64,000 nucleotides of DNA from Shewanella psychrotolerans (lineage in GTDB: Bacteria > Pseudomonadota > Gammaproteobacteria > Enterobacterales > Shewanellaceae), in NCBI RefSeq assembly GCF_019457595.1, contig NZ_CP080419.1, forward strand, positions 2,914,001 through 2,978,000, written 5' to 3'. The stretch's first letter is position 1. The number at the start of each line of letters is the position of its first letter. Of this stretch, positions 40,163-48,679 are shown piece by piece. The notes below the pieces were generated by a model. It was given only the letters and a program-made list of their open reading frames with translations, did not search any database and had not been told where the DNA came from. Both the position numbers and the translations under genes were made by a program.

Positions 40163-41083
40163 TTATAAACTCAAATGCTTATTCACCGCGGCAGCCAATT
40201 CATCAGGATTAAACTTCGCAATAAAATCGTTAGCCCCAACTTTCTCGACCATAGCTTGGTTAAACACGCCACTTAATGAGGTATGCAAAACCACTTTGAT
40301 ATCTTTTAACTTAGGATTATTGCGAATCTCGGCAGTCAAAGTATAGCCATCCATCTCTGGCATCTCGATATCAGAGATAATCAGAGGGATCTCTGTCGCA
40401 ACATTGTCCATCTCTGCAGCAACACTGACCAACTTATCCAATGCCTCTCGACCATCTTTGGCTGTATCAATCTGCAAACTGAGTGACTCTAATGCTCTGA
40501 CAATCTGCTTTCTTGCTACCGCTGAATCATCAATCACCATAATATGGAAATGACGTTCTCTATCTATAGTGAGCTTTTCGTCGACTTCTTCACTGATCTG
40601 AGTTTTAACGGGTGATATTTCATCAAGGATCTTCTCTACATCCAAAATCTCAACCAGCTCACCCTCGATTTCTGTGACAGCCGTAAGATAAGAGTACCGT
40701 CCAGCTCCCTGTGGCGGAGGCAAAATAGCTTCCCAGTTCATATTGATAATGCGCTCAACAGACTTAACCAGAAAGCCCTGCACACTGCGGTTATACTCAG
40801 AGATAATGATAAAACAATCTGATGTATCCTCTATCGGACGACCACCTGTTGCAGCGCTCAAATCGATCACTGAAATAGTTTGACCACGAATATGTGCGAC
40901 ACCTCGAACAACAGAATTTAACTTGGGTAAAGTCGTTAATGGGGGGCATTGAAGCACCTCTTTAACCTTAAATACGTTGATCCCAAACCTCTGCCGTCCA
41001 TTTAACTTAAATAACAGCAACTCTAAACGGTTTTGTCCTACCAGTTGGGTTCTTTTATTAACTGAATCAAGAATACTCGACAT
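40163..41083 (-). CDS. cheV: CheV, CheW-receiver hybrid coupling protein
   Basis: A 306-residue protein with an N-terminal CheW-like domain (about 15-160; INVFKVKEVL, GVAHIRGQTISVIDL) and a C-terminal receiver domain (about 178-305) with D185/D186 and phospho-acceptor D238 (IISDIEMPEMDGY). It links receptors to CheA with an adaptation role. It is divergent from flgA; no clear flagellar-type promoter was found in the 207-bp gap. Confidence 0.96.
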   Translation of the reverse strand: MSSILDSVNKRTQLVGQNRLELLLFKLNGRQRFGINVFKVKEVLQCPPLTTLPKLNSVVRGVAHIRGQTISVIDLSAATGGRPIEDTSDCFIIISEYNRSVQGFLVKSVERIINMNWEAILPPPQGAGRYSYLTAVTEIEGELVEILDVEKILDEISPVKTQISEEVDEKLTIDRERHFHIMVIDDSAVARKQIVRALESLSLQIDTAKDGREALDKLVSVAAEMDNVATEIPLIISDIEMPEMDGYTLTAEIRNNPKLKDIKVVLHTSLSGVFNQAMVEKVGANDFIAKFNPDELAAAVNKHLSL

Positions 41084-41290
41084 AATGCCTTTGCCCTGTT
41101 GTCGGGTGAATGCGAAGCCATCTCATGTTTATAATGAGTATAGGCATACTAATTGCTTTATCTAGTTATATGACAACCAGACCTTAACTTTGTCAAATTT
41201 ATGACTCTAATTTCCATAATAAATGTCAAAATTTTCGGTCACAAACAGAAGTATAGGTGCAATCTGGCAGTTCAAGCTAGTCTATTCAAT

Positions 41291-41998
41291 ATGAAAATAA
41301 AATTTTGGTTCTTTTTAGCCGCTGTAGCCTGTTCTAACCCTGTCTCTGGGTCGGAAACTGCAACTGTGCCCTCTTTATCGACAATTTCAAACTTAGCAAT
41401 AGATGTTATTCAATCAAAATTAACTGTACCGAGTAACGCCAAAGTAGAGATCAGCCCACAGAGTTTAGACACTCGCCTATCCCCCCCAGCTTGCAGTTCT
41501 GCAATCAAGGCTGAAATCGCTAGCGATCGAGAAGTTGGTCGCAATAACACCGTTAAAATCAGTTGTGAAACACCGAGCCTTCAATACCCTTGGCAAATAT
41601 TTATCTCCGTTCGCGTCGATATTCTCTATCCTGTCGTCGTGGCAACTCAAACGCTAGGCCCTGGTGATATCATCTCGGCTGATCAAGTAAAAATTGAATA
41701 TATTGAACAAACTAACCTACGTGGACAGCAGTTTGATGATTTAAACCAAGTAACAGGAACAAGAGTTAAACGCAGAATAGCCTCTAATCAACCTATTTTT
41801 AATAGCAACCTTTGCTTTGTGTGCAAAGGTGATATGGTGTCTATCTATGCTCGCTCAGCAAACTTTGAGATTAAGACTATCGGCGAGGCTTTAACTGACG
41901 GAAATTTAGGTGATCGAATACAGATAAAGAACAGCAAGTCTCATAAAACTGTCGAAGCTAAGGTGATAAACATCGGCGAAGTAGAAGTTAGGATGTAA
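41291..41998 (+). CDS. flgA: FlgA, P-ring assembly chaperone
   Basis: A 235-residue periplasmic protein. ATG 41291 gives a signal peptide (MKIKFWFFLAAVACSNPVSG). The longer upstream frame would put 30 residues before it and is rejected. The SAF-like C-terminal part includes TLGPGDIISADQVKIEYIEQTNLRGQQ and GDMVSIYARSANFEIKTIGEALTDGNLGD. It faces away from cheV and precedes flgM. Confidence 0.94.
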   Translation: MKIKFWFFLAAVACSNPVSGSETATVPSLSTISNLAIDVIQSKLTVPSNAKVEISPQSLDTRLSPPACSSAIKAEIASDREVGRNNTVKISCETPSLQYPWQIFISVRVDILYPVVVATQTLGPGDIISADQVKIEYIEQTNLRGQQFDDLNQVTGTRVKRRIASNQPIFNSNLCFVCKGDMVSIYARSANFEIKTIGEALTDGNLGDRIQIKNSKSHKTVEAKVINIGEVEVRM

Positions 41999-42049
41999 AT
42001 TATATAAACTCCTATAGTAAAAATTTGTCTAAAGTTGAACAAAATTAAC

Positions 42050-42076
42050 TAAAGCTCTAAAAGTAAGTGCCGATAT
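42050..42076 (+). promoter_or_regulatory. Predicted sigma-28 (FliA) promoter of flgM
   Basis: TAAAGCTC, then 11 bases, then GCCGATAT: a strong match to the FliA consensus. It is located 40 bp before flgM and fits the known FliA-FlgM feedback. Confidence 0.9.
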
Positions 42077-42116
42077 ACAAGTATGTTGATCTCATTTTAA
42101 AATGTTGGAACCCAGA

Positions 42117-42440
42117 ATGGCTATTGATATAAAACAAGTAAATACAGGCACTAATAACCGAGTAGCAACGCATTCGGCCGGTAAAGCTTCGCAAAGTGCG
42201 AACACCTCCTCTGAAGCGAAAGCCCCCGCTCAAAGCGTAAAGAGTGACTCGGTGTCAATTACATCTCAAGCTCAGCAATTACAGAGTGTACAAGCGAAGC
42301 TAAGCAATATACCTGAAATTGATGTCAAAAAAGTTGAAGAGATCAAGACTGCGATTGCAGAAGGTCGATATAAAGTTGATGCTGATAAGCTAGCAAGCAA
42401 TATTGCAAAATTTGAGAATGAACTGCGGGACCTGAATTAA
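42117..42440 (+). CDS. flgM: FlgM, anti-sigma-28 factor
   Basis: A 107-residue secreted FliA inhibitor. ATG 42117 gives the family start MAIDIKQVNTGTNNR. The C-terminal FliA-binding half includes SVQAKLSNIPEIDVKKVEEIKTAIAEGRYKVDADKLASNI. An ATG five codons upstream is in frame but less well placed. It is transcribed with flgN from a sigma-28 promoter. Confidence 0.95.
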   Translation: MAIDIKQVNTGTNNRVATHSAGKASQSANTSSEAKAPAQSVKSDSVSITSQAQQLQSVQAKLSNIPEIDVKKVEEIKTAIAEGRYKVDADKLASNIAKFENELRDLN

Positions 42441-42446
42441 TTTTTT

Positions 42447-42872
42447 ATGGATTCGATAACAGACATCATCACTAATCAACATAAGCTGTTAAACAGTTTA
42501 AAAGCGACTATTGAGGCAGAAAAAACGGCACTAATTGCGCAAAATGCGGATCAGTTATTAGCCGTTGCCAATGATAAAGCAAAGTTGTTAGATGAGATCA
42601 AATCTGGTGATGATAGGTTATCTTTACACCCTGAAAACGCGATGCTCAAAACTGATGAGACACTACTTAATCTGGTAACCCTCACACAGCAAACGTTAGC
42701 TGAGTGTAAGCTGTTGAATTCACAAAATGCCGCATTGATTGAACATAGTATGGCAAGTATCAACCGTTTCTCCCAAGCTCTCCAAGCGAGCAGAAACGCC
42801 TCTAGCCTCACCTATGACGGTAAAGGAAGAACTTCTACCATTTCGACTCTCGGTAATAACTTAAAAGCTTAA
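42447..42872 (+). CDS. flgN: FlgN, export chaperone for FlgK/FlgL
   Basis: A 141-residue helical protein. Its pattern (LLNSLKATIEAEKTALIAQNADQLLAVANDKAKLLDEI) matches the FlgN family. It begins 6 bp after flgM. It chaperones the hook-filament junction proteins. Confidence 0.9.
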   Translation: MDSITDIITNQHKLLNSLKATIEAEKTALIAQNADQLLAVANDKAKLLDEIKSGDDRLSLHPENAMLKTDETLLNLVTLTQQTLAECKLLNSQNAALIEHSMASINRFSQALQASRNASSLTYDGKGRTSTISTLGNNLKA

Positions 42873-42910
42873 AATCGATTTTTAAACCTTTTATTCAATC
42901 ACCTCATATC

Positions 42911-43357
42911 TCAAAAGTAGGTCACTTCTTTAACTTTCTGAGGTCGATTCTGCTGCTGATACAATGCCCAAACTTGAGAAAAATCTAACTCTAGCTCTGT
43001 CACATAATGATCTCCCGCCGGATAACTCTTGATGACTTTAGCTCCACGAATCACGCCACTTACCGACGCTTGAATATTATCACTAGATAACATCCAGTCT
43101 CTAACTTGGCTAGAGGCTGTAAGTTGTTGGCCATATACCTGTTCGGCTAACTCTCGATATGCAGCGATTTTAGACGCCTGCATCGCCATTAACACTCGTT
43201 GTGATTGTTCTTTCGCGGGTTGAGTATCCAGCGGGGCATAACCGATAGCAGTTAATGTTGGAAAGGATTCTGGAGTTTCTGTTTCCCACTGAATATATCT
43301 ATCTTGAGAGGCACAACCCGCCAGTATCAATACCATTGCAATAACCATGTTCTTCAT
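42911..43357 (-). CDS. flgP: FlgP, LPP20-family flagellar lipoprotein
   Basis: A 148-residue outer-membrane lipoprotein with lipobox LAGC (about residue 15) and an LPP20-type domain (MAMQASKIAAYRELAEQVYGQQL ... VSGVIRGAKVI). In Vibrio FlgP builds the basal H-ring or outer disc and is needed for motility. The ATG overlaps the flgO stop by 4 bases. Confidence 0.92.
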   Translation of the reverse strand: MKNMVIAMVLILAGCASQDRYIQWETETPESFPTLTAIGYAPLDTQPAKEQSQRVLMAMQASKIAAYRELAEQVYGQQLTASSQVRDWMLSSDNIQASVSGVIRGAKVIKSYPAGDHYVTELELDFSQVWALYQQQNRPQKVKEVTYF

Positions 43358-43980
43358 TGTACTTCTCCGCCTATCTTTATTTTGCCTTGTCCTGCAGATT
43401 GATTACGAAATAATAAACCGTCTTGCGACACGACAGTATCAGACATGCTTAAATAGCCTGGTAAATCTGACACACCAACGCTAGCAGAAGCGACCGATAC
43501 CACTCGATTGTTGGTTACATTAACGATACGGCTATTAATCAATACTGCATCGACAGACGAACTCATCGTAGTGACTAGCACATGTTCTACAGGCAAATCA
43601 GCAGGCAATTGTCGCCAATCTCGTGTCAGTAAAAAATCACCCTTGTCTGTCACTCTGACGTTATCACCAACATTGAGATCGATTAAATTAAACTGATGAT
43701 CATGCAAAGCTGCAATCAACCCTTGCTGAATTTGTAGACCTAAACTGTTCGTTAGCATCAGCGTTTCTGTTAACACCGGCGTTGCAACCAATAAAGGTTG
43801 TTTTGGTGTTAATTGATCATTTTGCCTCACCAGTTCATTAGCCAGTTGCTGAGTTAAGTGTATTACCGCCGAAGTAGACGGCAAATGATTGCCGCTAACC
43901 AAAGCTTGCGAATCACGGTCATCGATGGTCGAGCATGCACCTAACATCAACATAACCGAAGTTAAAAGTACTTTCCGCAT
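43354..43980 (-). CDS. flgO: FlgO family flagellar lipoprotein
   Basis: A 208-residue lipoprotein with lipobox LGAC (about residue 15) and a FlgO domain (HLTQQLANELVRQNDQL ... LVATPVLTETLMLTNSLGLQIQQGLIAALHDHQFNLIDLN). ATG 43980 has AGGAATTATT upstream; the frame also opens 7 codons earlier. It is first in flgO-flgP, with a weak sigma-54-like site about 115 bp upstream. Confidence 0.9.
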   Translation of the reverse strand: MRKVLLTSVMLMLGACSTIDDRDSQALVSGNHLPSTSAVIHLTQQLANELVRQNDQLTPKQPLLVATPVLTETLMLTNSLGLQIQQGLIAALHDHQFNLIDLNVGDNVRVTDKGDFLLTRDWRQLPADLPVEHVLVTTMSSSVDAVLINSRIVNVTNNRVVSVASASVGVSDLPGYLSMSDTVVSQDGLLFRNQSAGQGKIKIGGEVQ

Positions 43981-44094
43981 AATAATTCCTAAATAATACA
44001 AATAGTAACGTCATTCCTGCAGGCCATTTAACTAAAAGTGATTGGAGAAGCATAGCAATCTTAACGTCAAAATTAGGCTCACTGTAAAGTGAAA

Positions 44095-44110
44095 TGCAAT
44101 TTTCAAGCCG
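44095..44110 (-). promoter_or_regulatory. Possible sigma-54 promoter of flgO (weak)
   Basis: The minus strand reads CGGCTTGAAAATTGCA. The GG-N10-GC spacing and TTGCA half are good; the TGGCA half is poor. Known Vibrio flgO regulation favours a flagellar promoter here. Confidence 0.45.
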
Positions 44111-44196
44111 TTATTTATAAAGATAATCGACTATTGATGCCATCCCATCGGCAAAACAACGAAATTCTTTAATGTAATACCTTAATGCCATGCAGC

Positions 44197-44212
44197 AGGC
44201 ATGATATTTGCT
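44197..44212 (+). promoter_or_regulatory. Predicted sigma-54 promoter of GSCFA gene
   Basis: The plus strand reads AGGCATGATATTTGCT, with GG-N10-GC and a perfect TTGCT half. It sits 84 bp before the ATG at 44296 and suggests flagellar-regulon control of that gene. Confidence 0.7.
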
Positions 44213-44295
44213 TTGACAAGTCATTAATTCACTTTTGTCATATAAATGTCTGTAGTCCTATTTTTATGACATTTCCATAAATTTAGGAAACTCTT

Positions 44296-46080
44296 ATGCA
44301 AAAAAGAACAACTCCCTATAACGATAGAGATGAAAATTTTTTTTGGCGCAGTGGCGTTGCTTCTATCAACCTTGGTCATCAGACATTCGATAAATTACAT
44401 AGAATAAATTTACCAATTGAAAACCCGAAAATTTCATCAGCAGGTTCTTGTTTTGCACAGCATGTTGGGCGCTGGCTTAATAGAGAAGGGTATTTATTTA
44501 ATCAAAGCACAATTGAAACTAATCAAGTTTCAAGTTTTGCTTTCGGCAACATATACACCCCGCGATGCTTTCTTCAGTGGTTTGATATTATTGATGAAAA
44601 TAAATATTTTGATATTGCTTGCGCTATTCATAATGAAAACAACCGTTACTATGACCTCTTAAGACCTAGTGTCTATCCCTCTGGTTTCAATACAAAAGAT
44701 GAGTTAGTTGAGGCGAGAATATTTGCCGCAAAAGAGATGTACCAAACCCTTAAAAATACAGACGTACTCATTTTCACACTTGGTTTAACAGAATCTTGGA
44801 AAAATCGAAACGATATTTTCTATCCAAGCTGCCCCGGTGTTATATCAGGAGAATTCAATGAAGCAGAACATCTGTTTCACAATTTCACTTATGATGAAAT
44901 TTGCTCTGATTTACAACGACTAGAATCACGTATTACATCAGTAAATCCAAAAATCAACATTATATTAACCGTATCTCCTGTACCACTGACGGCAACAATG
45001 ACTAATAAGCATATATTAGTCGCTAATCAACACTCAAAATCACTACTTCGCACAGCAGCCAGCTTCATGTGTGATAATTATGACAATTTCGAATATTTCC
45101 CCTCTTTCGAACTCATTACAGTTCCTGCCGACAACGATTTTAGGTTTGAAACGAATCGAAGAACAGTTACTCCCGAGGCCGTAAACTATGTAATGGAACA
45201 TTTCAGAATGGTGCTCGATAACGCTAACAATATGACTTCAAACTCCAATCAGAATAAGCTTTCAAATGTTAAGCACCGAACAGCAGATACTGAAGAAGTT
45301 GTATGCGACGAAGAACTCATCGAATCCGCAGCCAAGCTGACAAAACAATCGCTAGACAATCCAATATGCGATCTGACCCTATTTGGTGACAGCCACATGG
45401 GTAAATTATCAACAGCACTTGACAGGATGAATATTACACACTGTGGCGGTATGGTGATGAATGGCTCAGGTTTCTCTCAAAAGAAATTTGCGCTGTGCGA
45501 CACTGAATACTTTGTTCCTCTAGAAAATGCCATATCGAGAAAGTTATGGTCAGTGATATTTAACAACTTAAATAGTCATGAACAAAAATGCCCCCCTCTA
45601 ACTTCAACAATTATTACAAATTTAGGGCTACAGACTCATCAAAACATACTTAGATTTACAACATGGATACAAAATTCTTACCCACAAGGGATAGCAGAAA
45701 TAACACTTAAAGAGTTCGTTGATTACTTTAATGACGATCTCACAGAACAGCTTTCCATCTTACTTAAGCTTCACGAAAATGGTCACAAAGTCATCGTAGT
45801 ATCAGATCCACCATTTAGTCAGTATTTTGAAGAATCTAAAAACATGAAGAACATCATTTATGCCTATTTTAATGCGATGGAATATGTATGGAATGAATTT
45901 GGTATCACCTTCTTCAATGCAGCGCGAGCATTCGATGAAAAAGTACCAGACCCAGAAAGTTATCTATCGACTATCGAATACGCAGACCAGCAACATGATT
46001 GGATTCACGGTAATGACAAGTATTATTCTTGGCTCGCAGAAGAACTGTTAACGCTCATAGACCAATCGCACAAAGCGTAA
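44296..46080 (+). CDS. GSCFA-domain protein with second SGNH-like domain
   Basis: A 594-residue cytoplasmic-looking protein without a signal peptide. The N-terminal half is a GSCFA domain (motif GSCFAQ at 50-55; IFTLGLTESW at 159-168), an SGNH-hydrolase-like family often found near glycan genes. The C-terminal half has a second SGNH-like set: GDSH at 364-367 and a D568-x-x-H571 pair. GSCFA plus SGNH fusions may act as acyl-transfer or esterase enzymes on sugars; the substrate is unknown. The gene sits between flgO and flgT, with AGGAAA before the ATG and a sigma-54 promoter. It is visibly more AT-rich than its neighbours. Confidence 0.8.
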   Translation: MQKRTTPYNDRDENFFWRSGVASINLGHQTFDKLHRINLPIENPKISSAGSCFAQHVGRWLNREGYLFNQSTIETNQVSSFAFGNIYTPRCFLQWFDIIDENKYFDIACAIHNENNRYYDLLRPSVYPSGFNTKDELVEARIFAAKEMYQTLKNTDVLIFTLGLTESWKNRNDIFYPSCPGVISGEFNEAEHLFHNFTYDEICSDLQRLESRITSVNPKINIILTVSPVPLTATMTNKHILVANQHSKSLLRTAASFMCDNYDNFEYFPSFELITVPADNDFRFETNRRTVTPEAVNYVMEHFRMVLDNANNMTSNSNQNKLSNVKHRTADTEEVVCDEELIESAAKLTKQSLDNPICDLTLFGDSHMGKLSTALDRMNITHCGGMVMNGSGFSQKKFALCDTEYFVPLENAISRKLWSVIFNNLNSHEQKCPPLTSTIITNLGLQTHQNILRFTTWIQNSYPQGIAEITLKEFVDYFNDDLTEQLSILLKLHENGHKVIVVSDPPFSQYFEESKNMKNIIYAYFNAMEYVWNEFGITFFNAARAFDEKVPDPESYLSTIEYADQQHDWIHGNDKYYSWLAEELLTLIDQSHKA

Positions 46081-46139
46081 ACACTATTCAGTAAGAGTGT
46101 AACGTCAGAGTCTCTGCTATTACACTAATTGAGTTCACT

Positions 46140-46155
46140 AGGCACATTTATTGCT
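46140..46155 (+). promoter_or_regulatory. Predicted sigma-54 promoter of flgT
   Basis: The plus strand reads AGGCACATTTATTGCT, with GG-N10-GC and consensus halves. It lies 107 bp before the chosen flgT ATG. Confidence 0.8.
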
Positions 46156-46261
46156 TATTACCTGTAATAACAGAGTTAGGTTCAATTATCGGCACTAAAC
46201 AGTCATCATTTTGGCACTACCGGTAGAGCTTAAGGCAAGAGTATCAACCAGAGAACGAGTA

Positions 46262-47419
46262 ATGAAAAAAATTCATTTATTGATTTTCATTGTTTCCTTA
46301 ATTCATTTGAGTGCTTTCGCGCAATGGGTTGAAACATCTGGAGAAGCAAAAATTATCAATGGCAATGTTACTCAAGCTAGAGAGGATGCCATTCAGCAAG
46401 CGTTGAGTTATGTAACACTTAAGTCTGGAGCTAACTTTAGTAGTGAACAACAAATACAAAATGGTCTACTGACTAAAGATAACTTTACAATCACGCAGTT
46501 GACACATGCGTCAAAAGTCGAACTATTGAGTGAGCAAATCGATCAGCAAATACTTACCGTCAATCTTCGTGTCGATGTGTTAAATGCCACGGAACAGCAG
46601 TGTCAAACTGAAAACCAAAAAGCAGCAATCTTGGTCACTCAGGCACAAATTAATGACAGGGCCCAATTGAGATACGGCAACATTGGGAACTTTCAAAAAG
46701 AACTTTCTCAGCGACTGGGAAATATCATACGCCAGCGTGGTAAAGCCAGCTTTCCAAATATCCATGCTAACGAACGTCTAGACATAACCCAATCATTAGT
46801 GGATATACGCGGTTATCGCCTTCCAAGCTGGTTGAGTGAAATCACCGATAGCCAATATGTGCTATTACCAGAGATCATCGACATCTCAACCGATCCAGCA
46901 CCAAGCAGCATACTCGGTTTGTGGGACAGCTCACCAGAACGACAATTTCAAATTCGCTTATCTCTCTACCACGGTATTAGTGGGGAACAAATATGGAGTG
47001 AATCCTATAACTCACCTGCTCAATGGGAATTTGAAAAACAAGAAACGGTATCATCGCAAAGTAATCGCTTTTGGGATTCAAGCTATGGCAAGAATATTGA
47101 CACAGTGTTAACTCAAGCAAGTGCAGATATCGATAAAGTGCTCAGTTGCCGGCCTCTACTAGGACAGATAGTCTCCCGGCAACATAATCGCATTATTATC
47201 AATCTCGGCCGTAACAATGGCATCAAAGTCGGTGATAGTTTCCAGTTGGTACTCCAACAAAACATGCCAGACAGACTTGAGAACATGCGAGCGGTAGCAA
47301 GCAAAAGCAGCGCAACAGTCACCATAGACCAAGTCACACAAGAGAGTGCTACAGCGGTGCTAGAAGGTGCCAATGCAGCGCTAAATATCCAAATTAATGA
47401 TATCGCGATAAAAATATAG
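46262..47419 (+). CDS. flgT: FlgT, H/T-ring flagellar protein
   Basis: A 385-residue periplasmic protein. ATG 46262 gives a signal peptide (MKKIHLLIFIVSLIHLSAFA, then QWVE). The N-terminal region WVETSGEAKIINGNVTQAREDAIQQALSYVTLKSGA and the C-terminal SH3-like region (VSRQHNRIIINLGRNNGIKVGDSFQLV) match FlgT. In Vibrio it forms the H-ring with FlgO and FlgP and supports the stator-binding T-ring. A longer frame of 17 codons would bury the signal peptide. Confidence 0.93.
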   Translation: MKKIHLLIFIVSLIHLSAFAQWVETSGEAKIINGNVTQAREDAIQQALSYVTLKSGANFSSEQQIQNGLLTKDNFTITQLTHASKVELLSEQIDQQILTVNLRVDVLNATEQQCQTENQKAAILVTQAQINDRAQLRYGNIGNFQKELSQRLGNIIRQRGKASFPNIHANERLDITQSLVDIRGYRLPSWLSEITDSQYVLLPEIIDISTDPAPSSILGLWDSSPERQFQIRLSLYHGISGEQIWSESYNSPAQWEFEKQETVSSQSNRFWDSSYGKNIDTVLTQASADIDKVLSCRPLLGQIVSRQHNRIIINLGRNNGIKVGDSFQLVLQQNMPDRLENMRAVASKSSATVTIDQVTQESATAVLEGANAALNIQINDIAIKI

Positions 47420-47497
47420 ACGGATTTAGAACACTATTTAAGCAACTAAATCTAAAGCCTTTTCATCGAGATGAAAAACAGTATAATCACTGACGTC

Positions 47498-47573
47498 TCC
47501 CTATAGCTCAACAGGATAGAGCAGTCGCCTCCTAAGCGATCGATCGGGGTTCGAGTCCCTGTGGGGAGACCAG
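47498..47573 (+). tRNA. tRNA-Arg (anticodon CCU)
   Basis: The sequence folds as a full cloverleaf. The acceptor stem is CTCCCTA/TGGGGAG and the D-stem GCTC/GAGC with GGA in the loop. The anticodon loop CTCCTAA has CCT at 47532-47534. The T-arm has loop TTCGAGT. Discriminator A and encoded CCA end at 47573. A TATAAT-like box lies at 47483-47488. It is the integration site of the adjacent island, whose left att repeat overlaps its 3' end, so the tRNA stays intact. Confidence 0.95.
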
Positions 47574-47578
47574 TTAGA
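47559..47578 (+). repeat. attL core: 20-bp direct repeat at tRNA-Arg 3' end
   Basis: CCTGTGGGGAGACCAGTTAG covers the last 15 bases of the tRNA plus five more. It is repeated identically at 61259-61278. The pair brackets the integrase and island genes. Confidence 0.9.
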
Positions 47579-47620
47579 CCTTTTTACCTATAAAATTCAA
47601 TCACTTACGATTTTAGCAAG

Positions 47621-47648
47621 ATCTGGTGCCGCCCCTGTGCCGCCATAG
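47621..47648. repeat. 28-bp repeat, left copy (probable integrase arm-type site)
   Basis: A 28-base sequence containing GGTGCCGCCCC and TGTGCCGCCAT, i.e. two GTGCCGCC units in tandem. It is identical to 61106-61133 and lies 42 bp inside the attL core. Confidence 0.8.
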
Positions 47649-47785
47649 AACAGGCCTTTTTTAGCACTTTTTGTTATAACTTTTTTGAATAACGCCTGTT
47701 TTAGTCAGTTAACCTCAGTTGTAGACTTTTCACGCCATTTCTAATAGTTTTCTTTATCAAGAGAACACATGGAAGTTGCATCAAA

Positions 47786-48679
47786 ATGAGTCAAGAGTAT
47801 TCATCGCTCGATCTACCATCGGACAAACAAGCCTTAATCGATATTTTATTAAGTTCTAACCCCTTCCGCGTTTCTGAAAAATTTGATAATGGCGAGTTAC
47901 CTCAAGAGACCAAATCGGTTGTAAACAATCTATTTAAGTTCATTACAGCCGCACAAGCTTATGAAAAAATAGTACCCCTAGATGCAAGTGAAGAAGAAAT
48001 CATTAAAGCATTTGCCACGAATCCAAATGGCCTGTCTGTTTTAGACGAACTGAATCGAGCTAGGTGTGACAGTTGGAGCAACACTCTAAAACTTCTACTA
48101 GTGATCATTGAAGACTTAGGTAACCCCACACAGGCAAAGGCTATATCAGAAGCCAATAATTTTAGAGAAATTGCAGAAATACTTATCCCCAATTTTGAAA
48201 ATTTGGTTATCCCTGAAATATCTGTGTTTCGCTCAAGATTCCTTGCCAATATACCCTCAAGTTTAGCGGACAAATTATTCATATTGTTTAAGAGCTTTCT
48301 AGCATGCCAGCTAGCAGGCTTATCAGATCAGGCAAATTTGTTTATCGATTACCTTATTAAAGAACTCATCACACACCAAGCTTCACAAGCCCACATCATG
48401 AGAGAGAAAGTTCTCAAAGTTAAAGGCTACATCGAAGCCTCTTCAAAAGCAGGAAGTTCAGGCAGGAGTATACGCTATGAAAAAAGGGACAAAGTTAACG
48501 CTTACGCTATCAAGCTTTTCAGCGAAAAAAACTATGATTCTCCACACCAAGCCGCACAGCTAATCGCTGATCGGGTATTGAAATATGCAGAAAGTGTTGG
48601 TTATTCATTTACCTCTGCATATCAAGCAACGAGAACTATCAACTCCTGGTTGAGCGAACATAAGAAGTCACAATCATGA
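47786..48679 (+). CDS. Hypothetical protein, first gene of unknown two-gene operon
   Basis: A 297-residue mostly helical protein with no signal peptide or membrane span. I do not recognise the family. The last 65 residues are basic (SSGRSIRYEKRDKVNAYAIKLF ... YQATRTINSWLSEHKK) and look like a helical DNA- or protein-binding segment. Its stop overlaps the next gene's start (ATGA), so the two are translationally coupled. It is first in the island after attL, with about 137 bp of leader beyond the 28-bp repeat that contains an AACAGGC/GCCTGTT inverted repeat. Confidence 0.75.
   Translation: MSQEYSSLDLPSDKQALIDILLSSNPFRVSEKFDNGELPQETKSVVNNLFKFITAAQAYEKIVPLDASEEEIIKAFATNPNGLSVLDELNRARCDSWSNTLKLLLVIIEDLGNPTQAKAISEANNFREIAEILIPNFENLVIPEISVFRSRFLANIPSSLADKLFILFKSFLACQLAGLSDQANLFIDYLIKELITHQASQAHIMREKVLKVKGYIEASSKAGSSGRSIRYEKRDKVNAYAIKLFSEKNYDSPHQAAQLIADRVLKYAESVGYSFTSAYQATRTINSWLSEHKKSQS

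Larger units (their letters stand above)
43981..44295. other. Divergent regulatory region between flgO and the GSCFA gene
   Basis: A 315-bp gap without a gene. It holds a weak sigma-54-like site facing flgO (44095-44110) and a strong one facing the GSCFA gene (44197-44212). An ATGCC/GGCAT inverted repeat (44185-44202) lies at the strong site. I see no terminator or RNA gene. Confidence 0.6.

Noticed and set aside
44215..44245. Sigma-70 promoter (TTGACA) before the GSCFA gene
   Set aside because: No acceptable -10 box occurs at 16-18 bp spacing; the overlapping sigma-54 site is much better.
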